Assembly: GCA_963457665.1 (NCBI GenBank)
Contig: OY735206.1
Span: forward strand, 26,983,710-27,047,709
Origin: Thysanoteuthis rhombus
Taxonomy: Eukaryota > Mollusca > Cephalopoda > Oegopsida > Thysanoteuthidae
DNA length: 64,000 bases
Direction of reading: 5' to 3'
The position numbers and the translations under genes are program-made. Numbering within the stretch: the stretch's first letter is position 1; each line of letters starts with the position of its first letter. The notes beneath the pieces are model-generated. The model was not told where the DNA came from. It saw only the letters and a list, made by a program, of their open reading frames with translations, and did no database searches. Positions 47,985-57,278 of the stretch are shown one piece after another.

Positions 47985-48640
47985 TTCTGCAATTGAATGT
48001 ACATTATCATTATTATTATTTGCAATATCACACCAGTTTCCTGGTGGTTACCACTGGAGGATGAGTGACAGCAAGTCTCCTCAATTCTCCAGCCCTCCTC
48101 TCTACATTCTCGTACTCTCCTCAGTATCAATGCAGTCCCTAACAGTGCTGTGGTCTGTACAGTCTGAATCATTCCTTTTATCCTCATCTCCTCCAGTCTC
48201 GCCCTTGGTGTCTTTGCAACAGTTTTTAGTGCACCTATCATTACTGGTACAACCCTGACTTTCATGTTCTAAATCTTTTTCAGTTCTCTTGAAAGATCTT
48301 GGTATTTTTCCAGTTTTTCACTCTCCTTCCACTTTACTCTATGCTCTGTAGGCACAGCCATGTCTAATGTTAGGCAGGTTTTCCTCTTCTTGACCACAAT
48401 AACCAGGTCCAATCTTCCTGCCTGGATGAGATGGTTGGTTCGGATGTCAAAGTCCCTATGTAATTTGTTGGAGAGTTTGATTCCTTCTGCCATTGTGAGC
48501 CTTCCTTTGTGCATTACCATAATTGCACATTTTTTCTATTCACTCAAGGATTTGCCATTTACAATGTTATGAGATGTGAGCATTGTTTGCAGTATGGAAT
48601 CACAACCTGCATATTTGGGTGTGATCCTTTGAGCTGGTGA
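47985..48640 (-). mobile_element. Non-LTR retrotransposon remnant of a different class (R2-like C-terminal region)
   Basis: On the minus strand, 48520-48269 then 48265-47981 (different frames) read as the C-terminal region often annotated as type-2/R2-like Pol. The order is a Phe-Asp-Ile-Arg-Thr-Asn-His block, a Leu-Asp-Leu-Val-Ile-Val-Val-Lys-Lys block followed by Asp-Met-Ala-Val-Pro, then EKLEKYQDLSREL, then VRVVPVMIGALKTV and QTTALLGTALILRRV. In intact relatives the Pro-Asp ... Asp pattern here belongs to a restriction-like endonuclease; this copy has Leu where the Pro would be. A frameshift and 5' loss make it inactive. It is not related to the RTE-like copies elsewhere in the window. Confidence 0.72.
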
Positions 48641-48699
48641 TACATTCCAAACAACATATTAAAATCATCAAAAAGATTTATTGATCGAAATCATCAAAG

Positions 48700-49110
48700 A
48701 AGATGGATGAGTGAATAAAATAAGTCTGTTACTCAATAAAAACCGTCCCATGATCAAAATCTTTTGGCGCCATGCCATGTTGTGGTGATCAATTTTCTTT
48801 GGAAAGAAAAAATACTGTTTATTAATGATAAATCATTTCTTTCATATTCTGAAATTCTGAATTTTAAAAAAATAACAAAACGAACTAGGATGCCAATTTA
48901 CCGCACATTCACATTGTAAATTAAAGAAACCACAAAAAAAAACACAGAAACGTTTTCGTAGACATAATGAAAAATAAAAGTCTAATTGTTCAGTCTTACA
49001 ACTTCGTTTATGAGGTATGTACGCGTGATACATGCATACAGAGACGAATAGAGGGACGCATCAACTTAAAAACTGAAGAAACCTATGTTGGTAGTTTTAG
49101 GGACTGTTTT
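48700..49110 (+). repeat. Dispersed repeat family A/B, copy 8 (both modules)
   Basis: Module A (ACCGTCCCATGATCAAAATC, then TGTTGTGGTGATCAATTTT, 48748-48800) is followed at about 49020-49100 by module B (GTACGCGTGATACATGCATAC and AAACTGAAGAAACCTATGTT). This copy fixes the order A then B and a length near 400 bp. Confidence 0.65.
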
Positions 49111-49234
49111 GTTCGATAGTCTACGATATAACAGGAACAAATAAAATTGAGAGTCAGACCATAGATGCACAAGTGTTTTTCATGTGTAAAGATCGAGTAA
49201 GAACAATGATGCCATCTTGATTTTCAAGTTTCCT

Positions 49235-49236
<2 letters not shown>

Positions 49237-49285
<49 letters not shown>

Positions 49286-49312
49286 ATATATATATATATA
49301 TATATATATATA
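49237..49312. repeat. (TC)n(TA)n microsatellite
   Basis: A TC run of about 46 bp passes via CAG into a TA run. A second, GA-rich tract lies at 49658-49709. Confidence 0.95.
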
Positions 49313-49671
49313 ATCTGGAAAATATACATCATTTCATTGGATTTATTCTTCAAATTTATCAAAATATTACTTGATTTAGTAAAATATTACCCAATGTTGT
49401 AGGGAAATTATTCACCTTACTAGATAAAGATAGTATCATTCTTTTAATTTCAAATGTTCAAAAAACAATCAATGTAAGTCAATGATTTACACGGAAAAAC
49501 ATCTAGATTTGCAGTATAACATGAAGGAATTCGCTCACATTTTGGTATGCCAATCAGTTATTAACGGCGTTCGATAATACAGAGGCTAGCAAATATATGA
49601 TAAACAAAGTGATTCTTCTGATAACAAAATTTGTTGCCAAAAATGAACGTATGGATGTGTGTGTGTGAGAA

Positions 49672-49712
<41 letters not shown>

Positions 49713-50454
49713 AACTGTGCACGTTGCAGAATAGCGAAATTTGATATGCTTAGTACTTCATATTTTGCTACAAATCTTTTTCTTCGTGTAATTCAATTGT
49801 AGTCTGAGTGGAAAATGGCAAAACTTGCTTGAGTTTAGCGTTCATGTGGGCGTATGATGATATGTTAGATTACTGATTGATATGATTATCTACTTTTAAA
49901 AATCGCATTTTACTTTCGAGCAAGGCCACAGAAGTTGAAAAAATATCAGTTGAAAAATTTGTACCTTGAAACAAATGCTGGTATCAAAGGATCTTGAGAA
50001 CTCCTTCGACCCCAGTTAAAAAAAAATGTTACGACTACATCTATTCGTGTTCCAAAATTTGCATTAAACTACGAAACATTTCACACTTCAAAACGGTGGC
50101 ATTTTATCATGTTACTAAGCAAACATGGACTTTTCTATCAAAGATTTTGTCACTTTTTGAAATACTGAAATGTTCAGTTTTTTTCCTCTTCCATGAATTC
50201 TCTAAATCCTTTATATGGGGATAAATTTCACATCCGTGTACACCTGGTGTGAAGAATGCCTCATGGATAAAGAAAAATGACAAAAAAAAACTTGAAAGGA
50301 AAATAGAACATTTCAAAATTTGAAAAAGACGATGGAATGTCAAAATGAAATTTTTGTTGTTGTTGCTGCAGCTGCTGCTGTTGTCATTGTACTTGCTGCC
50401 TTGTTCTAGCTGAGTTTTCCACTTGTCATACCTGGTTGCTTTCACTATCATCAG
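49313..50454. other. Non-coding stretch, nothing recognised
   Basis: Contains the GA tract at 49658-49709 and a TTG/CTG trinucleotide patch at about 50353-50385. The 132-codon minus frame at 50107-50505 runs through it and into the LINE remnant; no motif of its own. Confidence 0.5.
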
Positions 50455-50952
50455 TATCAGCCTTTTAGCGTCTGTCGTTCGATAAAGACCTTCCCCAAGA
50501 TTCACCAGACATCTCTATCGTGAGCGTAACGGAGTCAGTACTTTCTGAAGTAATCTACCTTATCATGCAATCTTATATTTTGTCAGCCCCGGTTTCACAT
50601 GTGATCTCTGGGGATCCATGTTGTGAGTTGTGACATTCTTGCAATATTAGTAGACCAGTACCATTAAGTTTTCTTACAAACTCTATGATATCTTGTACTC
50701 CTGTCTTTCCTGTAATATATTGAGCTGTCCAGTGATCTCTCCACGTGAGAATGATTCTGTCTTGTGCATGGTGTATGATTTTCAATTTAAAGTTCAGTCT
50801 TTTGGTTGACTATCAGGGATGTGCATTGGTTGCAAACTTTTCTCTTTAGAAATAGTCGGGTATTCTCATTCTTGCAGGTTGTGCTTCCTCTACCGAAAGC
50901 TAACCAACCTAGTATGATTATACGCTCGATTTCTCCTTATCTTAAGGATTTC

Positions 50953-50955
<3 letters not shown>
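50455..50955 (-). mobile_element. RTE-like LINE 3' remnant ending at an (AT)n tract
   Basis: The plus strand shows the reverse-complement family order: 3' non-coding part with GATTCACCAGACATCTCTATCG and GTGATCTCTGGGGATCC, then the C-terminal tail in several frames and the GCTCGATTTCTCCTTATCTTA block. Similarity stops at the (AT)n run at 50956, at the element's 5' side. Dead copy. Confidence 0.82.

Positions 50956-51027
<72 letters not shown>
50956..51027. repeat. (AT)n microsatellite at the LINE breakpoint
   Basis: A pure AT dinucleotide run of about 70 bp starts where LINE similarity ends. Confidence 0.95.
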
Positions 51028-51028
<1 letters not shown>

Positions 51029-52880
51029 GTACTTTTTTTTCCTTATTTCAAATATCAGGGAAATTCATATCAGACAATAGTTGAACGTTTGAAAAATCTT
51101 TTGAAATTGAAACTGAACTCCCAATTATTATAGCGATGACACTTGCATTACAACTGTGGTGCAAAATTGTGAAGGCTTAGGGTTAATGATTTCTTTTTCG
51201 GGAGGCCGGATCAAGAGCAAGATTTATGCAGCAAAATCATTTATGCGTATTTTCGTATTTTAAATTGCAATTTTACGGTAAACGAAGACAAATTTTATTA
51301 CTGATTGTATAAGCGCCAGACTACAAAAATGAAAAATAAGGTCGATTGTAAAAGGAGGAACATTTATTTGTTTTAAGACAATCGTTACATGACAAATCCC
51401 ATCAGCGAAATGAGATATAAGAACATCTGCTATGTGGAATAAATCATCTTATGAATGCTTTCCCTACGAGTACAATTTACACATTTTCAAATCTAGGTTG
51501 AACAAGCGCTTTACCTAATGTTTTAGTGTTTCTAACTCTTATAAGTCATTAGAAGCCTACTTTTACAATTTAAACATCAACACACTATCTCAACGTGTAT
51601 CATATAAGTCGTTTCAACTCTTTTATTGCTTTTTCAGTCATTTATAGTCCTCACTTTAAATATGTAGTGTTTTATTGTTCCAACTTTCACAATTTCAACG
51701 TCAACACACTATTTTAACCTGTATTTACTGGTGTTGTCCTAGGTTTAGAATAGGCCCCTTTTACTAACATTTTGATGAGAAAAATGGCTGAAAGTCGTTG
51801 TTTGGGGCAACCAAAAGTGAATGAATAAAAAATAAGAATGGAACAATAATCAATTCGCACACAAAATGGTTCACTGACAGCTCGGAAAGTCGGAACGGTA
51901 CTGAAAGAGGGAATCGATCAAATATTCATCGAGCACTCAAAAGTGAAAGTCCTTGACATTTACGTACATCTTTCATGGAGGATCTGAGGTATACTTTATC
52001 GATGAAGGAAGTGCAGTTGACCCGGAGGTTAGCGGCTAGAAAATCAGGATTTCTTTTAGGCGTAGCTGAAGTGGGAAGTTTCAATACGCCTCAGACCCCA
52101 AATGGAGCGGGGGCGAACACTTTATGAATAGTACTTCACTTACTGTATGTCTGCTAGCATTATATGATAACAAGGATATATATGTGCATATATGGATTGT
52201 TAAGTAATATTCAAGTTTGGGTTTTTCACCGATTAGATGATAGTGCATGTCTACTTACTGCAAACTTTCCTTCCTCATCAAATCTCACTGAATATTGAGG
52301 GAGCCCCTCGAGGAGCCAAGCCCCTTAGGGTCCAATGAAAGGTGCCCTATAAATCTATCACATTTGTTCTTATCTACTTACATGAATTGCATACATAATG
52401 ATTGGTCCTTAGGATTTTTCTCATACACCAATTAGACGATATGGAATGTCTATCGCAAATAGTCTTTTTTTTTATCAAATTGCACCAAGTTTTGAATGCC
52501 TTATGCTGAAGTGTATAGAATAGGCTGGTCTCTGAAATCGCAATTCTGTTTACATGTGTCAAAGGCTGCCAGGAGTATTCATGCGAAGGCAGCTCAGTGC
52601 TACATAGGGTGCTGTTGCACGGGACTGGCAACTAAATGCAATATGATATAATGCACTAAAACCCTTACAAACATTGACGGTAGTAGAGACTCATTAAAGT
52701 ATGAAAGCAAAAAGTGTGTTTACATGAGCAAATTCACTCAAATAGCTACAATGCTACTTCAAAGGATACAGAATTTTTTTTTTTTTAACATTGTACGTTC
52801 ATATTCTTTGGGATTAACGTGTTTAGGATGACAGTCAATGCAAAGGGTTGCTTTCTTTTAGAGTGGTGCTCGGGTTGTCA
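51028..52880. other. Non-coding stretch, nothing recognised
   Basis: AT-rich sequence. GGTTAGCGGCTAG at about 52028-52040 resembles the A-box word of the tRNA-like segment at 53320-53395, but no B box was found nearby. Confidence 0.45.
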
Positions 52881-53080
52881 CCTTTGGAGCACATCATTCA
52901 TTTCCAAAGCTACTTATGTCGTTGAGCCTTTTGCAACCGATGACCCAGCAAGAAGAATCAGTATTTGTTTGAGTAGTTCCTTTTGGAGCACAGAAACCCC
53001 ACTCAAAGCTAGTGATGTGGCTGGGCCTTTTGGAAACACTGACCAAGCAGGAACAGTTGGTATATTTATGACTGTGAAGA
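52881..53080 (+). repeat. Two-unit 99-bp tandem repeat with an open frame
   Basis: TTTGGAGCACA at 52883 and 52982, and GCCTTTT at 52926 and 53025, are each 99 bp apart. Translating 52819-53127 gives two 33-residue units that share Trp-Ser-Thr, Lys-Ala and Pro-Phe. The region is less AT-rich than its surroundings. It may be a fragment of an unrecognised mobile element or an old coding exon; no splice sites were identified. Confidence 0.6.
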
Positions 53081-53319
53081 CCATGAGGAGGCCCTGCCCT
53101 AGGGAAGTCTACGTTGATCCAGCATGATGGGTTGGTAGGCGATCTAGTCGATCGGATACAACAGATTTTAAATTTCCACCGGTCTGTAGCACCAATATTT
53201 GACGGGTATATGCTGGTAAATTGTAGAAACAGTATCGGATAATTTAAGACTATTATCAATTTTGACCAGTTCCCACCCTAATCTCGAACATTAACAGCTT
53301 TCATCACAACAGTGATTAA

Positions 53320-53395
53320 ACAGCTTAGTCGGATCAAGAGTGACACTATCATGCACTTGGCTTGTTTTAACCACTAGGCCGCTAACCCCTATGAT
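53320..53395 (-). repeat. Possible tRNA-derived SINE head
   Basis: On the minus strand GGGTTAGCGGCCTAGTGGTT fits a pol III A box (TRGYNNARNNGG-like). CTCTTGATCC about 50 bases later could be a decayed B box. No cloverleaf and no anticodon arm can be defended, so this is not called a tRNA gene. Confidence 0.3.
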
Positions 53396-53599
53396 TATAT
53401 GGAAGCTGATTTGCATTTATAAACGTATCTCCTTAAAACCGATATCCGACACTCGTTGATGATTGAAGATATTTGAAATATACTATTCTTTAATACAGCA
53501 ATATATATATATATTTTTGATTTTAATGCTTTCTTATCCATGTAACATTTTTTAGTGTCTTAACATTTCTATTGATTTCATTCAGCTCTCATCCTCAAC

Positions 53600-54620
53600 T
53601 CAATCTGGCTTGATAGTGTGAGCTCAAGTCACACCAAGGGTTTACTCTTTATTTCCGACTATGCTGTCTTTCAACATCCGTCATTGTACATGGATCTTTA
53701 CCAGGATTCGCCACACTTCTCTATCGTGGGGGTCACGGAGCCAGCATTTTTTCTGAATTTGTCTGGCTCGTCCCTTCATTTAATACTCTGCCGGCCTCGG
53801 TTGCGCATGTGATCTCTGGGGATCCATGTCGTGAGTTGTGATGTCAATCAGTTTTCTGCCAGTCTTGCAACATGGCCAGCCCACTGCCATTTGAGGTTTT
53901 TATTGGATTCTGTGATGTCCCTGACTCCAGTCTTCTTCTGGATGTACTGTGCTGTCTCTCAATGGGAGTTCCAGCATGATTCTTTCATTTGCATGTTGCA
54001 TGGTTCTCAATTTGCGGATTAGTTTCTTGGTTAGGTTCCATGTTTCACTTCCATAAGTGACAATTGGGAGGATGCATTGGTTGTACACAATTCTGTTAAG
54101 ATTAATGGGATCTTCTTATTTTTGGATATTGAGCTTGTTCTTCGAAAGGCTTGCCATCCGAGCGATATTGCTTGATTTCTTCTTCTTTTGAGGGTCTCAT
54201 GGAGATTTGTTTTCCTAGGTAGATGTAGTGATCTACTTTCTCCATTTCTGTGTCATCAATTTTGATCTTAGTGTTTTTATCTCCCATGTGGTTGATGCCG
54301 ATGATCTTGCTGATGTTCATGTGAGGGCTGACTTTCTTGCTCTGTTCATTTAGTTCATCTAGCATTAGTTGAAAGCCGTGTGCGTTCTCAGCAAAAAAAG
54401 GCGATGTCGTCTGCAAATTTGAGGTTGCTCAGATATTTGCCGTCTATTCTCATTCCTGTACTCTCCCAGTCTAGTCTTCTAAAGATCATCTCTACGCAGG
54501 CTGCGAAAAGTTTTGGTGCGCTGATATCACCTTGTCTTACCCCTTTCTGAAACTGAAAGGAGTTCAAGTCTTTATGTATAGTCAGAGTCAAAGTTGTGAT
54601 AAAAAAAGCAGCCAAAAACT
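53600..54620 (-). mobile_element. RTE-like LINE, best-preserved copy (RT palm to 3' end)
   Basis: On the minus strand 54615-54388 translates to the reverse-transcriptase palm with FQKGVRQGD, then a Leu-Phe-Ala-Ala-Cys block, the LDWESTGMRIDGKYL block and FADD. Phe-Ala-Asp-Asp is the polymerase active-site variant used by RTE elements. A change in a T run near 54394-54400 shifts the frame. The protein resumes through the thumb block with YLGKQISMRPSKEEE (54416-54102) and the tail with LPIVTYGSETWNLTKKL (54088-53900). Everything upstream, including the endonuclease and the first palm motifs, is absent, as in 5'-truncated insertions. Inactive, but the best reference for the other fragments. Confidence 0.92.
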
Positions 54621-55014
54621 TGGAGGGGTAATGAGAACATTGAAATTAAAAATAAATCTCAAACTGCTCTATCTTATTACTGCAAGGCTGACATAAGCTG
54701 CTGAAATGAAATGGAAGAATGACTAGTAAACTATCTACTCAGATAATGAACTGAGTGATTTTCTTGGTTTGCGGTCTGTAACAATTCAACTCAGCGATAT
54801 ATATGTTTACTTCCTACTCATCATTTCAAACTATTGGCCCATTAGTTGAAACATATCTATTATTCTTTTTTCTTTCTGAAAAAGAAATTTTCAGGGTAAT
54901 TCAAATGTACCCGAGAATTTTTTTCACAACAATCAAATAGCCATACATGCAAATTTCATCTCTGTTTGCGTATTGATCTCATTGGTTAATTTGCCTGCCT
55001 ATAATGACTTAACA
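54621..55014. other. Non-coding spacer
   Basis: Nothing recognised between two minus-strand LINE fragments. Confidence 0.5.
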
Positions 55015-55500
55015 ATGAAGGATCATCATTATCATCATCATCCTCAGCAACAGAATCTTCCTTGCCACTGTCGTTGGACTTTGACCTTCCTCAAGATTCA
55101 CAAGACCTCTCTATCATGGACATTACTCAACCAGTACTTTCTGAATTTATCTAGATCGTGAAGTCATCTTACTTTCCGTTGGGCATAGTTTAGCGTATGA
55201 TTTTCAGGGATCTTCGATGTAAATCGCGATGTCCAGTGGTTGTTTGACATTCTTGCAACATGTCCAGCCCGTTGTCATTTGAGTTTCCTAACAGTTTCTA
55301 TGATGCCTCGAACTCCTGTCTTTTTCTCGGACAGTGCTGTCTCACGGTCTTTCCATGTGAGATCAAGCCTGATTATTTCATGTGCATATTGCATGATTCT
55401 AAGTTTGAGGGTCAACCTTTTGGTTAGGTTCCATGTTCCAGCTCCATAGGTGACTATCGGTAAGATACATTGGTTGTTCACGCTTCCTTCAAGACTTCAT
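55015..55500 (-). mobile_element. RTE-like LINE 3' remnant with (CAT)n tail
   Basis: Starts on the plus strand with ATCATCATTATCATCATCAT, the reverse complement of the family's GAT tail. The 3' non-coding part, then the C-terminal tail follow; 55481-55275 minus reads ILPIVTYGAGTWNLTKRL, matching 54088-53900. 5'-truncated at about 55500. Confidence 0.88.
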
Positions 55501-56134
55501 GTCCAATCATCTTTTAAATCAGCTTGAGATGAGTAGACACTTAGAAAAAAATTAAAATTAGAATACTTGAATCATTAAAAACGAATCATCAAATATCATA
55601 GCTTTGGGCCCCTTAGGGCTGACCAACGCATAAATAGCCTAGTCATTTTACTTATTAGCAATTGACAATGCTTCATAAAAAATCGAATACTATTACATCT
55701 TTTGACCTATGCCACTGTTTATCTCCACAACATGAAACCGTTAACACTTCTCAATACTTATCGTTCCTTCCAGCTGGCTCACATTTCTCTCGCCAATACT
55801 ATCATCATCATCATCTCTGTCTTTTTTTTATTTATGTTAACTTATATTATTTGCCATTCATAGCAAGAACCGTCAATTACAAATGCAAAATTTGGTTAAT
55901 TTCTCTCCAATTCCAGCTGCGTTGCTCGAAATTTTAAATGTTAAATAGTGAAGTTTATTTGTTCAAAATTTATCTTTACTGTTCAAAACGTCACGGTTGA
56001 AGACATTATCATAATTTAATATGCTTTTTTTTTATTCTCCTTAATCACATCAATATGTACAGCAATCAATTAACCATGTATCATCTAATCTGCATTAATC
56101 TGCACTATTCAGGCTGATTTAAAGCCCACTTATC
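55501..56134. other. Non-coding spacer
   Basis: A CATCATCATCATC patch lies near 55802-55814. No gene seen. Confidence 0.5.
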
Positions 56135-56620
56135 TAGGATGGCAAGCCTTCGGCAGAGCAAGCTCAACAAGAAGAACCCATTAAAACTTATAAGAATTGT
56201 GTACAACCAGTACATCCTCCCAGCTGTCACATATGGAGCTTTAACATGAAACATAACCAAGGGACAGACCTGCAAACTGAGAAACATGCAACGAGCACAT
56301 GGGACAACCATGCTCAACCTCACATGGAGAGATCACAAGACAACACAGTATATCAGAGAGAAAACAGGAGTCCGGGATATCATAGAATCCAATAGAAAAC
56401 TCATATGGCAATGGGCTGGTCATATTGAAAGAATGGCAGACAACTGATGGACATTATGAATCACAACATAGATCCCCCATCAAATGCGTAACCGAGGCCG
56501 GCATAATACAAGATGGAGAGACGAACTACACAAGGTCAGAAGGTACTGGCTCTATAACGCCCAAGAGGTGTGGCAGATCCTGGAGAAGGTGATCAGCAGT
56601 CGTATCTTTTATTGACTGAG
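56135..56620 (+). mobile_element. RTE-like LINE C-terminal and 3' remnant
   Basis: Plus-strand sequence from GGCAAGCCTTCGGCAGAGCA (shared with 8849) through the tail block reading in pieces like YNQYILPAVTYGA, then the Trp-Arg-Asp-His-Lys-Thr-Thr block, and the 3' non-coding part with GCCCAAGAGGTGTGGCAGATC. The trinucleotide tail is missing. Several in-frame stops. Confidence 0.88.
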
Positions 56621-57092
56621 ATAAATTGAGAAGTCTTCCTTATGAACAAGATATTTGCTAAAAGTGTGCAAGGGCTTATTTCATTCTAATATATGTAAAT
56701 ATTCAAAATTTGCATGTACATACTGTGATTTTAACGTATGACCAAGTGATTATTAGCAAGGTCTCTTGTCAAAATTAAATGAAAATTGAACTTATTTGAA
56801 TTCTGTAATTTGTTCCTAATGAAAATATCGGACCCATAAACACTCGAAAAAAAAAAGATTGTAAATAATTTATAATGTAATAGCTACTCTTTAGTTAATG
56901 TATAAATGCAAATAAACTTGTGAATGTTGCAATAAAGAAAATAATCTTATCATAATTCTCAAAATGTCAGCCCGGTCTTCTATCCGTCTAGAGATAATAA
57001 TATGGATACTAGATATAAATGTAGATAATTAAAAATGCTATCTAGATGATTTTGGATAATTTTATCAAATTTTGTCCTTTTTTCTCTTACAG
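56621..57092. other. Non-coding spacer upstream of the candidate exon
   Basis: AT-rich with TAGATAAT-type words. Nothing recognised. Confidence 0.5.
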
Positions 57093-57278
57093 ATGACAGA
57101 AAATTTTCTTTTAGAGATTTTATTCCTTGCAACTCTTGTTGAGTGGAATTTTGTCATGAGATTCTTTCGTTATGAGTCACCAGTTCATATACCGGTGTTT
57201 CTAAAACTTTTCAAGCCCAATGCAACCCTAACACCGAGCTACAAGTCAACGTTGCAGTATAGATATGAGAAGTTCTGA
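57093..57278 (+). CDS. Weak candidate exon, 61 codons, unknown product
   Basis: A clean pyrimidine-rich acceptor (CCTTTTTTCTCTTACAG) ends at 57092 and the next base starts an ATG. The frame runs to TGA at 57276-57278. The peptide has mixed, protein-like composition, with a hydrophobic first third, then a basic and aromatic end (Lys-Leu-Phe-Lys-Pro and Gln-Tyr-Arg-Tyr). No family is recognised. It could be a terminal or alternative exon of a gene whose other exons lie outside the window, or chance. No AATAAA was seen directly downstream. Confidence 0.25.
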   Translation: MTENFLLEILFLATLVEWNFVMRFFRYESPVHIPVFLKLFKPNATLTPSYKSTLQYRYEKF

